Assembly (NCBI RefSeq): GCF_003311645.1
Contig: NZ_QEST01000141.1
Location: 34,560 to 98,559, forward strand
Reading direction: 5' to 3'
From: Streptomyces sp. PT12
GTDB taxonomy: Bacteria > Actinomycetota > Actinomycetes > Streptomycetales > Streptomycetaceae
Length of the DNA stretch: 64,000 nucleotides
The position numbers and the translations under genes are program-made. How positions within the stretch are numbered: the stretch's first letter is position 1; each line of letters begins with the position of its first letter. Positions 51,977 through 60,900 of this stretch are shown here, piece after piece. The notes under the pieces were generated by a model. The model was given only the letters and a program-made list of their open reading frames with translations, was not told where the DNA came from and ran no database searches.

Positions 51977-52384
51977 TCAGGTGCGCAGCGCGATCAGGCC
52001 AGCGGGGGTCGGGGTGAAGCCGCAGGCGTCGACGTAGAACGGGCGAAGGCGCTCATCGAAGTCCACGTGCAGCCACTCGCACCCGGCCTCGCGGGCCCGC
52101 TCCGCGGCGAGCGCGACCAGCCGCGTTCCCACGCCCTCGTGGCGCGCCGACCCGGCCACCACGGTGTCCACGAGGAACGCGTGCCCGCCGCCGTCCCACA
52201 CCGCGTTGACGAACCCGACCAGCGCGCCCGTGCCCGCGTGCCGGGCGCAGACCCAGCCGAGGCTGTGACGTCGGACACGGCCCCACCAGTCGTCGGAGGC
52301 GAGCGGCTCATGCCCGAAGCCCTCGGCGTGAAGTGCCTCCACCTCGTCGTTCTCGAAGGCGTCCCGCCACACATAGCTGATCAC
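51977..52384 (-). CDS. GNAT family acetyltransferase
   Basis: The 135-residue protein has the GNAT core: LVGFVNAVWDGGGHAFLVDT for strands 2-4, VVAGSARHEGVGTRLVALAA as the acetyl-CoA loop (Q/RxxGxG/A variant), and CEWLHVDFDERLRPFYVDAC before the closing strand. GTG 52384 is the start. It diverges from a second GNAT gene 22 bp away. The substrate is unknown. Confidence 0.82.
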   Translation of the reverse strand: MISYVWRDAFENDEVEALHAEGFGHEPLASDDWWGRVRRHSLGWVCARHAGTGALVGFVNAVWDGGGHAFLVDTVVAGSARHEGVGTRLVALAAERAREAGCEWLHVDFDERLRPFYVDACGFTPTPAGLIALRT

Positions 52385-52406
52385 GGGGCGATCGTAGGAT
52401 GACCGC

Positions 52407-52886
52407 ATGAACATCGTCCCCGGCCGGTTCGACCACCCCGACGCCCGCAAGCTCAACGACCTCGTGCAGGCCGAGTATGTGGAGCGCTACGGGGAGGGCG
52501 ATCTGACGCCGCTCGACCCGGCGATGTTCGACCCGCCGTCCGGCCTCTTCCTGCTGGCCTACGACCCCGCGCGGCGGCCCGTCGGCACGGGCGCCTGGCG
52601 GGCGCATGGCGCCGGGAACGGGTACGAGGAGGGCGACGCGGAGATCAAGCGGATGTTCGTCGTCCGCGAGGCGCGAGGGCGGGGGCTCGCGCGCCGGATC
52701 CTGGCCCGCCTTGAGGAGACCGCCCGCGAGGCGGGCCGGATACGGATGGTGCTCGAGACCGGGGTGGCGCAGCCCGAGGCCATCGCGCTCTATGAGAGCT
52801 CGGGCTACGAACTCCTCCCGGTCGAGCGGAAGTTCGGCTATTACCGCGAGTATCCGAACAGCAGGTGCTTCGCGAAGCCGCTCTGA
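52407..52886 (+). CDS. GNAT family acetyltransferase
   Basis: The 159-residue protein has the acetyl-CoA loop EARGRGLARRILARLEETAR, the preceding strand AEIKRMFVVR, and the closing QPEAIALYESSGYELLP. GTGAWRAHGAGNGYEEGDAE forms strands 2-3. It is unrelated in detail to the divergent GNAT gene. The substrate is unknown. Confidence 0.86.
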   Translation: MNIVPGRFDHPDARKLNDLVQAEYVERYGEGDLTPLDPAMFDPPSGLFLLAYDPARRPVGTGAWRAHGAGNGYEEGDAEIKRMFVVREARGRGLARRILARLEETAREAGRIRMVLETGVAQPEAIALYESSGYELLPVERKFGYYREYPNSRCFAKPL

Positions 52887-52956
52887 CGCGCGCCTGCCGG
52901 GCCACCGTGCCACCGGGCCGTTGAGCGACCGTTGAACGACCCTTGAACGGCCCGCC

Positions 52957-53952
52957 TCACACCGTTGCCGGGATCCTGGCGTCCGCGTCGGGCGGCCCCG
53001 AAGGAGCGGGCGCGCGGCGGCGGGCCAGCAGCAGGGCCGCCGTCCCGAGCGCCGCCCAGCCGCCGAGCACCGCGGCGGGGAACGCCGCGCCCGCCCCGTC
53101 GAAGAACGCCACCGACCGCAGCAGCGTCGCCCCCGCGCCCGTGGGCAGCCAGGGCCCGATCACCGGGATCGGGTCGGGCAGCATCTGCGGCGCCGAGCCC
53201 GCGCCCGACCAGGGGTTGCCGAGCAGTATCAGGATGAGCGCCCCCACCGCGATGCCCCCGGGCCCCAGCAGCTTGGCCGAGCCCGCCACAAGACCGGCGC
53301 CCGCGAGCACGATCAGCGCGAGGGCCGCGGTCACCGCGAGCCAGGAGCCGCCCAGCACGTCCAGCCACCCGTGGCCGATCGCCGCCGCGACAAGGCCGAC
53401 CGTGACCGAGGCGCCCACCATGGCGAGCAGCGCCGGGACCCGGCCGAGCCGCAGCCGCGTCACCAGCACGCCCGTCGCCATCCCCGCGAGCGCCATCGGC
53501 AGCACGCTCGCGTTGAACGCCGCGCCGCGCGGATCCCCCTCGGGCGCGGGCACCACATCGGTCACCGTGACGGGCGCCCCCTCGGGGGCCTGCGCCGACG
53601 CCAGCTCCGTCAGCAGCTGTGCCACCGCGGGACCGCCCGCGCTCGCCGTGAGCACCTCGGGACCGCCGTCCCCGCCCACCACGAACGCGCCGTAGACCTC
53701 GCGGTCGCGCACGGCCTCGGCCGCCTCGTCCGCGCCGTCGTACCTGGTGACATCGAACGCCCCTTCCCGCGCCCGCAGTTGCTCGGCGACCTGCTCCGCG
53801 GCCGCGCCCTGGCCCGCGACGCCCACCGGCAGGTCGTTGGGGCCCGTCCTGGCCGCGGGCCACGCGAAGGCCCACAGCGCGAACGCCACGATCGCCGGGA
53901 CGGCGAGCACCACGATCACGGCGGCGCGCGACGCGGGGGGAGGGGAGGGCAT
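52957..53952 (-). CDS. Membrane protein, ABC-2/YhgE-like
   Basis: The 331-residue protein has an N-terminal membrane segment (VIVVLAVPAIVAFALWAFAW), a soluble part of about 120 residues (NDLPVGVAGQGAAAEQVAEQ), and about five membrane segments to the end. This layout is that of YhgE/Pip or ABC-2 permease-like proteins. It diverges from a TetR regulator (54053), so it is probably an efflux or envelope protein controlled by it. Confidence 0.78.
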   Translation of the reverse strand: MPSPPPASRAAVIVVLAVPAIVAFALWAFAWPAARTGPNDLPVGVAGQGAAAEQVAEQLRAREGAFDVTRYDGADEAAEAVRDREVYGAFVVGGDGGPEVLTASAGGPAVAQLLTELASAQAPEGAPVTVTDVVPAPEGDPRGAAFNASVLPMALAGMATGVLVTRLRLGRVPALLAMVGASVTVGLVAAAIGHGWLDVLGGSWLAVTAALALIVLAGAGLVAGSAKLLGPGGIAVGALILILLGNPWSGAGSAPQMLPDPIPVIGPWLPTGAGATLLRSVAFFDGAGAAFPAAVLGGWAALGTAALLLARRRAPAPSGPPDADARIPATV

Positions 53953-53973
53953 CGAGACTCCTCAGAGAAGGAT

Positions 53974-54040
53974 CGTTCGTTTTTCCATCGCCCACCGTGG
54001 ACCTCGGTCCCGCGGATTGTCAAGAGGGAACGTTCGTTTT
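53974..54040. promoter_or_regulatory. Direct repeats in a divergent TetR promoter region
   Basis: CGTTCGTTTT occurs at 53974-53983 and again at 54031-54040, between the divergent membrane-protein and TetR genes. The second copy is 12 bp before the TetR start. Both could be operator half-sites or -35-like elements; TetR proteins usually need an inverted repeat, which I do not see clearly. Confidence 0.45.
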
Positions 54041-54052
54041 ACGCTTCGTGGC

Positions 54053-54655
54053 ATGGCCCGCGTATCCCAGGAACACCTCGAAGCCCGCCGACGCCAGATC
54101 CTCCAGGGCGCCGCCCGCTGCTTCGCGAGGGACGGCTTCCACGGCACGTCGATGCAGGACGTGTTCAAGGAGACCGGGCTGTCGGCCGGGGCGGTCTACC
54201 GCTACTTCCCGGCCAAGGAGGCGATCATCGGCGCGCTGGCCCACGAAGTGATCGACACGGTGCGCGGCGCGTTCGCCGACGCCCTCGCCTCGTCGCGGCT
54301 GCCGCACCCCGACGAGATCCTGTCCGAGGCGCTGCGGCGGGTCGAGTCGGTGCTGAGGTTCCCGCCGCCCCTGGTGGTCCAGGTGTGGGCCGAGTCGTTC
54401 CGCGACGAACGGCTGGCCGCGGTGCTCAGAGACGTGGTGAGCAGCCTGCTCGGCGCCTGGCGCGAGGTGGTGAGCGGATACATCGAACGCGGCCTGATCC
54501 CGCCCGGCTCCGACGCCGAGGCGGTGGCCCGTGTGCTGACGGCGTGCGCCCAGGGCTTCATGGTCCAGCGCGCCCTGCTCGGCCCGCTTGACCACGAGAA
54601 GATCAGCGCGGGCGTCCGCGCCCTGACGTCATTCTCGGCCCCCGAGCCGACGTGA
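54053..54655 (+). CDS. TetR family regulator
   Basis: The 200-residue protein has the TetR HTH (residues 12-58: RRRQILQGAARCFARDGFHG; TSMQDVFKETGLSAGAVYRY) and a helical ligand-binding part. It lies divergent to the ABC-2-like membrane protein and probably represses it. ATG 54053 is the first start before the HTH. Confidence 0.9.
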   Translation: MARVSQEHLEARRRQILQGAARCFARDGFHGTSMQDVFKETGLSAGAVYRYFPAKEAIIGALAHEVIDTVRGAFADALASSRLPHPDEILSEALRRVESVLRFPPPLVVQVWAESFRDERLAAVLRDVVSSLLGAWREVVSGYIERGLIPPGSDAEAVARVLTACAQGFMVQRALLGPLDHEKISAGVRALTSFSAPEPT

Positions 54656-54693
54656 GGCCCGCGCGGCGCGTCGAACGCCGGGCGGACAAGGCC

Positions 54694-54954
54694 CTAGCTG
54701 TCGGCTCGGCCCCGCCTGGCGGCCTTGCGTTGCAGCGCCTCACGCCGCGCCCGCAACGCGCCCTGCCGCTTCTGGCTGGCCTCGCGCCGCTTCGCCCGCG
54801 CCCGGGCGCGGGGATCCCTGAGCTTGGTGTGATCGAGGCGCATCAGGGTCCAGATCAGCACGACGAACAGCGCGATCAGCCCGATGCCCAACACGGCGGC
54901 GAGCGCGGGCGGCATGTCCGCGACGTCGAAGTCCCGGTATCGCCCGACGTTCAT
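54694..54954 (-). CDS. Small membrane protein with basic tail
   Basis: The 86-residue protein has one membrane segment (ALAAVLGIGLIALFVVLIWTL, residues about 18-38) and a strongly basic cytoplasmic tail rich in Arg/Lys (RARARAKRREASQKRQGALR). It converges with the TetR gene. I do not recognise a family. Confidence 0.7.
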   Translation of the reverse strand: MNVGRYRDFDVADMPPALAAVLGIGLIALFVVLIWTLMRLDHTKLRDPRARARAKRREASQKRQGALRARREALQRKAARRGRADS

Positions 54955-55018
54955 CCGTTCCCCCGCTCCGGCTCCCGCCCGTCTCCGCCTCTTCCGGCGA
55001 TCCTACGGGCCCTACGGG

Positions 55019-55571
55019 CTATGCCGCGAGGCGGCCGGTGAGGCCCGTATCGACCGTGCAGCGGGTCAGTTCGACGACGAGCTGCGACACCAGGAACCAC
55101 CGCGCGGCCGGGTGCCCATGGGGGAGGTGGTGGTCCTCGGGGTGGGCCACGGGCTTCCCCGTGGCAGGGTCGGGCGTGACGAAGCCGCCGAAGACGCCCC
55201 AGATGCGCGGCTTGCGCGAGCGGCTCGCGCAGGTGCGGGCAGTGCCGGGTGGCCAGGGCCGCGCAGGGGCGGCACACCGGCGGCTTGGCGCACAGCGCGC
55301 CCTCGGGTCCGTCGCGCAGGATGTTCGGCACGTCGGAGCGTTGGACCAGGAACAGCCAGCCCTGCGCCGTGCGGCTGGCCGGGCCACCGCAGACCTGACA
55401 GAGCTTGTTCAGCAGGGTGGTGCGCTGGCGAACCGACTGCATGGCGCGGAAGTTGGGCCGCCCCCGCCCTGGCGCGTGCCGCGTGCGGGCCCACAACACG
55501 CCCTGCTGGTCCCGGTCCTCGGACCGCTCGTCGCGGTAGGCGAGCCCGGTGTTGTCGGCTCGAACGGTCAA
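55019..55571 (-). pseudogene. Cysteine-rich phage-like protein, frameshifted and truncated
   Basis: From TTG 55571 the frame reads LAYRDERSEDRDQQGVLWAR, LLNKLCQVCGGPASRTAQGW and PPVCRPCAALATRHCPHLRE, homologous to residues about 160-300 of the 7887-8903 protein. Near 55225-55235 one base is gained or lost and the sequence continues KPRIWGVFGGFVTPDPATGK and WFLVSQLVVELTRC in another frame. The N-terminal ~25 residues of the second module are missing. A DUF397 gene lies 200 bp away, divergent, without its XRE partner. Confidence 0.7.
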
Positions 55572-55776
55572 CGCCCCCGCGACGGTGGACCTTCACCCTG
55601 TTGCAGTTCACCGACTCATCTCCGGTGGTCTGGGCGGACGGATCGACCGGTGGCAGCCTGCACCAATCGGCGCGCGTCGTCGCCGGAGCGTCAGCGGCTT
55701 ACGATCGTTCGCGGGCACATGCGCTATCACCTGATGACTCACTGGACCTGATCAACATTGTTCTGAAGGAGCAGAG

Positions 55777-55989
55777 ATGATGACCGAGTTCGATCCCTCG
55801 GCCGTCCGCTGGGTCACGTCGTCGTACAGCGGGTCGAATGGCGGAGAGTGCGTCGAAGTTGCCCGTGTTGGGCGCGGTTTCGCTGCGCGGGACAGCAAGT
55901 GTGTGGGGGATGGCGGGCCGGTCGCCGTTTTCTCGGCCGGGCCGTGGCGAACGTTCCTGCGCCGCGCCGCCGCCGAGTTCCGGTCGTAG
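55777..55989 (+). CDS. DUF397 protein without adjacent regulator
   Basis: The 70-residue protein carries the core VRWVTSSYSGSNGGECVEVA, then FAARDSK and WRTFLRRAAA. A GGAG site lies upstream of the ATG. Its usual XRE-DUF5753 partner is not next to it, so it may act on a distant regulator or be an orphan left by rearrangement. The neighbouring gene is broken. Confidence 0.85.
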   Translation: MMTEFDPSAVRWVTSSYSGSNGGECVEVARVGRGFAARDSKCVGDGGPVAVFSAGPWRTFLRRAAAEFRS

Positions 55990-56139
55990 GGGCGCGGCGC
56001 TCCTGCCGGGTCGGCGTGGCGGTGGCGGGCCAAAGCCAGCCCGCCCAGGGCGATGCCGATCAACGCCGCCGCGGCCACGATGGCCCCGCCCCGCCCGGAG
56101 GGCGATCCGACGTGCCACCGACGCGCGGGAAACGTCGGC

Positions 56140-57084
56140 CTACCCGCCAGGAGGGCGCGCGCCCGGAGGGTCAGTGAGGGGGATCAGGTGGCCCTGGCCC
56201 TGGAGCAGGCATGTCAGCTGCCAGCCCGTCGCGCGCGTCAGGCGTGCCGTGGTCGGGAGGCCGTGGTGGCGGGCGAGGCGGACGGTGTGCAGGCGGGCCG
56301 CCGCCTCGATCAGCTGGGCGTAGGTGGCCGTCGCGGCCCGCGCCCTGCGCCAGCCCGTGGCCACCGTGACCGCCCCGACCAGCAGCCCCGGCCACCACAG
56401 CGCGCCCACCGCCGCGTGCAGCAGGCCCCACCCGGCGAGGGTGACCGCGCGGGTCAACGTCTCGCGCGCGGCGGACAGTTCGAGCCGTGCGGTCTCCGGC
56501 AGGACCAGCCACAGATGCGGCCACACCGTGCCCAGGTCCAGGTCGTACTCGCGGTCGAGGCGCACGGCCGGGGCGTTGAGCCGGTCGGCCATCCACGTGG
56601 GCCGCTCGGGGCGCTCGGCCGAGACCGCCTCGAGCGCGGCGCGCGCCTCCCCGAGCGCGGGCCCTGGCGGGGGCGCCTCGCCCCTGGCGCGCGCCTGGGC
56701 CAGCTCCTCGCGCCGCCGCTCGTACGCCTCGTTCGCGCGCTCCCAGCGCCGCCCGCGCGCCTCGGTGAGCCGCCGCGGCCTGGTGCCCGTGGTGAGCCAG
56801 GCGCGTTCGATCGCCGAGCCGAGCCCCTGCGCGGCCAGCCCCGCGCCCGCCGCTGCCAGGCCCACCGCGAGCAGCACGAGCGCCACCCCGCCGGGGGAGT
56901 CGAGGCGCGGCGACGCGGCCCACGCGTCGAGCCGGTCCCCGAGGCGGGCGGCGTCGAGCGCGTGCGCGTGCCCCAGCTCCCGCGCCGCGGTCAGCGCGGC
57001 GACGAGCAGCGCCCCCGGCAGCACGAGGAGCGCCATCCAGCGCTCGGCCAGCTGCTTGCCCAGCTCCCCCAGCAGGCTGCCCAC
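56140..57084 (-). CDS. Membrane protein, paralogue of the conflict-operon membrane protein
   Basis: The 314-residue protein has membrane segments near residues 16-35 (WMALLVLPGALLVAALTAAR), 62-85, and 225-260 (LLHAAVGALWWPGLLVGAVT). A helical soluble loop lies between (about 95-215). The segment TVWPHLWLVLPETARLELSA aligns with WPRLYPVLGEETRAVVDDRR of the 12372-13380 protein, and the following membrane and helical segments match in order. GTG 57084 starts one base after the stop of the zinc-ribbon gene. No MoxR, vWA or STAND gene is adjacent. Confidence 0.72.
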   Translation of the reverse strand: MGSLLGELGKQLAERWMALLVLPGALLVAALTAARELGHAHALDAARLGDRLDAWAASPRLDSPGGVALVLLAVGLAAAGAGLAAQGLGSAIERAWLTTGTRPRRLTEARGRRWERANEAYERRREELAQARARGEAPPPGPALGEARAALEAVSAERPERPTWMADRLNAPAVRLDREYDLDLGTVWPHLWLVLPETARLELSAARETLTRAVTLAGWGLLHAAVGALWWPGLLVGAVTVATGWRRARAATATYAQLIEAAARLHTVRLARHHGLPTTARLTRATGWQLTCLLQGQGHLIPLTDPPGARPPGG

Positions 57085-57085
57085 G

Positions 57086-57511
57086 TCAGATGCGCTCCCA
57101 GCGCAGCGGCGCGCCCGTGGCCGAGCACACGGGCGGCGCCGTGTCGTGCGTGGTGGGCAGCCAGCTGCGCGAGCACGCGCCAGCCGGGCACAGGAAGACG
57201 GCCTCGGCGCGCCGCCCCTGGACCGGCAGCTCGCTCCAGCCCGCGGGCACCGAGGGGCGGTACCCGGAGGGCGCGCCGGTGTCCTGGTACTGCGAGCGGG
57301 CGATCTCCGCCTCGCGCACCGCCCCGTCGAGGCGTTCCAACGGGCGCGCCGGGTCGGCCCGTTCGCGCAGGGCGTCCAGCAGGGCGTCGAGCGCGGCCAG
57401 GTCGCCGTGCGCCGTCAGCAGCGCGCGGATGGCCGAGAGGTCCCGGCAGACCTCGGCGATGCGGTCCCGCACGCGGCGGGCCTCCGGATCCAGGGGTCGC
57501 GTCTCGCTCAC
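57086..57511 (-). CDS. Zinc-ribbon protein, paralogue-like to the conflict-operon first gene
   Basis: The 141-residue protein is helical at the N-terminus (RRVRDRIAEVCRDLSAIRAL; LERLDGAVREAEIARSQ) and ends with AVFLCPAGACSRSWLPTTHD and PPVCSATGAPLRW, matching the layout of the C-terminus of the 11944-12375 protein (cysteines in the order C, C, C). It directly precedes the related membrane protein, as in the conflict operon. GTG 57511 is the start. No other domain is seen. Confidence 0.7.
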   Translation of the reverse strand: MSETRPLDPEARRVRDRIAEVCRDLSAIRALLTAHGDLAALDALLDALRERADPARPLERLDGAVREAEIARSQYQDTGAPSGYRPSVPAGWSELPVQGRRAEAVFLCPAGACSRSWLPTTHDTAPPVCSATGAPLRWERI

Positions 57512-57635
57512 GGTGTCGACCGTACCCCTGGAGTGATCGCCGCACCCCAACTGCCGCACCCCAACTGCCCCGCTCAACGCCGAACAGCCCGCACCGAGTT
57601 GACGGGCGGGCCGGACGGGCGGGCCGTGGCGGCGG

Positions 57636-57657
57636 CCGGGGGGCGCGCGCCCCCCGG
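57636..57657 (-). terminator. 22-bp GC palindrome terminator
   Basis: Positions 57636-57657 are a perfect palindrome (CCGGGGGGCGC and its reverse complement). It lies 7 bp beyond the stop of the 57665 gene on the minus strand, so it can end that transcript and separate it from the zinc-ribbon gene. Confidence 0.6.
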
Positions 57658-57664
57658 CGCGCGG

Positions 57665-57868
57665 TCAGTCCTGCTGGTCGCGCTGCCGCTTCGTCTCGTC
57701 GATGACCTGCCTACCGGCCCGCTTGGCCCGCTGGGTCATGCTGCCCTGCTGCTGTCCCTGCTGCCCTTCCTCGTCGTCCTGCTGCGCATCCTTCTGCTGG
57801 TTCATGGCGTCCTTGGCGCGCTGCTGGAGCTCCTGGGCCTTATCCCTGAACTGGTCCGACATGCCCAT
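57665..57868 (-). CDS. Small Gln/Asp-rich protein
   Basis: The 67-residue protein reads MGMSDQFRDKAQELQQRAKD and then a Gln/Asp/Glu-rich stretch (QQKDAQQDDEEGQQGQQQG) before a basic helix. It is amphipathic and likely disordered, similar in style to CsbD or stress-induced hydrophilins. GAGGAG lies five bases before the ATG. The gene follows the tricorn gene on the same strand. Confidence 0.72.
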   Translation of the reverse strand: MGMSDQFRDKAQELQQRAKDAMNQQKDAQQDDEEGQQGQQQGSMTQRAKRAGRQVIDETKRQRDQQD

Positions 57869-57918
57869 GCGTACTCCTCGGAGTGTGAGACGGGTGAACG
57901 GGTGAGCTGTGACCAGCG

Positions 57919-60900
57919 TTACACGGCCTCGCTTTCCTCGCATTCCGGGGCATTTTTCCCAGGTTTGCCAGCGGGCCCGGCGGCCTCGGCCGCGCCATAG
58001 CCCACCGTGCGCGGCGGCAGCGGGGGGCGGCTGCGGTCGGGGAGGTCGCGATAGCCGGGCGGCGCGCTCGCGGGGTGGCGCTCCAGCAGGTCCAACGCGA
58101 CGCGCACCGCCGTGTCGAGCACCACGGAACGCCCCTCCGCCCAGTCGAGCGGCGTGCGCAGCGCCTCGATGTCGGGGATCACGCCGTGGTTCTCGACATC
58201 CCAGCCGTACGCGTCGAACCACGCGGCGTTCATCGGCACGGTGATGCCCGTGCCGTCGCCGAGGTCGTGCCCCCCGGTGATCCCCACCACCCCGCCCCAC
58301 GTGCGGCAGCCGACCACGGGGCCGAGGCCGAGCAGCCGGAACGCGGCGGTGATCATGTCGCCGTCCGACGACGTCGCCTCGTCGGCCAGGGCCACGACGG
58401 GGCCGCGTGGCGCGTTGGAGGCGTAGCTCACGGGCTGGGCGTTGCGCGTGAGGTCCCAGCCGAGGATGGTGCGGCTGAGCTTTTCGACGACCAGCTCGCT
58501 GATGTGGCCGCCCGCGTTGCCCCGCACGTCCACGATCAGCGCCTCGCGCGAGAACTCAAGGCGCAGATCCCGGTTGAACTGCGCCCAGCCCGAGCCGCCC
58601 ATGTCGGGGATGTGCACATAGCCGCACCGCCCTTCGCTCAACTCCCGTACCAGGTCCCGGCGTCGGGCCACCCAGTCCTGGTAGCGCAGCGACCGGTCGT
58701 CCACCAGTGGGACGACGGCCACCCTCCGCTGCTTGCCGTCCCCCTCGTCGGTGAACGTCAACTCCACGCTGGTGCCGCCCGTTCCGGCGAGCAGCGGCCA
58801 CGGCCCCGCCACCGGGTCGACGGGCCGCCCGCCCACATGGGTCAGCAGCGCCCCCTCGCGCACCCCGGTGCCCGCGAGCGGCGAACGCGCCCTGGAATCC
58901 GACGAGTCACCGGGCAGGATGCGCGAAAGCTGCCATGAACCCTCCTTCGTGCGGGTGAAGTTGGCGCCCAGGAGGCCATGCGCGCGCTGGTACTGCGGCG
59001 GGCCCTCGTTGCGCCGCGCGGGGGTGACATAGGCGTGCGACGTGCCCAGCTCGCCCAGCGTCTCCCAGAGCAGGTCGGCGAACTCGTCGGGGCTGGCGAC
59101 CCGTTCGACCAGCGGCCGGTACTGGGCGAGGATCGCCTCCCAGTCCACGCCGCACATCGTGGGCTCCCAGAAGTAGTCCCTGATCAGCCGCCCCGCCTCG
59201 TCGAACGACTGCCGCCACTCCGCCCCCGGGTCGGCCACGTGCACGATGCGCCGCAGGTCCACATAGCCGCCGTCGTCGCCGTCCCCGCTCTCCGTGGCCG
59301 ACATCGCGCGGAACTGGCCGTCCTCGCACACCACGAGGCGCGTTCCGTCGCCGCTCGGCGCGAACCAGTCGACGTGCGTGGTGAGTTCGGTGCGCTTGGC
59401 CTTGGCCAGGTCGAAGTGCTCGAGGGTGGGCTTGCCCGAGGTGTCGTCGGGGTTGACGAACGTCTCGCCGAGCGCGCCCGAAATCGGCCAGCGCAGCCAG
59501 ACCAGGCCGCCGCCGCTCACCGGGTGGAGCGAGGAGTACTTCGACGCCGACACGGGGAACGGCGTGACACGGCTGGCGAGGCCCTCCGCCTCCACCGTGA
59601 CCCTGCCCTCGTCGCCGCCCGCGTCGTCGGGGTCAAGACCTCCGGCCGCCGGGCGCCCCTCGGGCGTGATCGCGAACGGCGACCTGGTCGCCGACGACAG
59701 CGGCACCAGATAGGGGCGGCTGCCCAGCGGGAACGACAGATCGCCGGTGTGCACGTCGTAGACCGGGTCGAAGCCGCGCCACGACAGAAACGCCAGATAG
59801 CGCCCGTCCCGCGTGAACACCGGCTCCTCGTCCTCGAACCTGCCGTCGGTGACGTCGAGGATGGGGCGCTCGGGGGCCGTCAGATGGGCGATCCTGATCT
59901 GGCTGAGGGAGCGGCCGATGCCCGGGTGGGCCCAGGCCAGCCAGGCGGAGTCGGGGGAGAAGGCGAGGTCGCGAACCGGGCCGTTGAGCGAGCGGACCAC
60001 CTCGACCACATCACCGGGGCTCGGCGGCTCGGGCGCTTCCCCTGGCGTCTCGGCCGCCCCGGCCGCCCCGTCGGTCTCGGTCTCGGCCTCGGTCTCGGTC
60101 TCGGCCTCTCCGGCCTCCGCCTCCCCTCCCTGGGCCTCCTCGGCCTTCTCGTCCGGTGGCGCGCCCTCCCCCTCCGCGCCCTCCGTTCTACCAGCGCCCG
60201 GGGCGTCCGTTCCCCCCGCCGCGTCCGGCACCGCGATCACCAGCAGCCGCCCGTCGTGGGTGGCCACGGCCAGCAACTGCCCGTCGGGGGACGACGCCAT
60301 CTCCCTGACCCGCCCGAGCGCCCCCGGCGCGAGCCGCAGCGGCTCGCGGCCTCCGCTGGCCCTCGGCAGGTGCATCACCTCGATCGCGTCCTCGCCCGCC
60401 GCGTCCGTGACATACGCGATCCGCCCGGTGTCGCCGAGCATCTCGGGCTCGCGGACGCGCACCCCCGGCGTGGCCGCCAGGGCCCTGGCCGGGCCGTCGC
60501 GGTGGGTGAGCCAGTACAGCGCGCCGCGCACGCACACCGCGCTCGCCCGCCCCGTGGCGTCCACGGAGAGCGCGTCCACATGGCGGGAGGTGCGGACCTG
60601 GTAGGGGCGCCGCCCGGTGCGCGGGCCCCCGAGCCGCACGTCGAGGCGACGGGGTACGGACCCCGGGCCGAGGCCGTCGGCCAGCCAGAGATCGCCCCCG
60701 CACTGGTAGACCACCCGGCGGCCGTCGGTCGCGGCATGGCGGGCGTAGAACGCGTCATGGTCGCTGTGGCGCCACAGCTCGGAGCCATCCGGGCGACAGG
60801 AATAGAGATTTCCAATCCCCTCGTGGTCGGAAAGGAATGCGATCCGGTCGCCGACAAACATGGGGCTGTCGATGTGGCCGTTGAGGTCGGGCAGCAGCCG

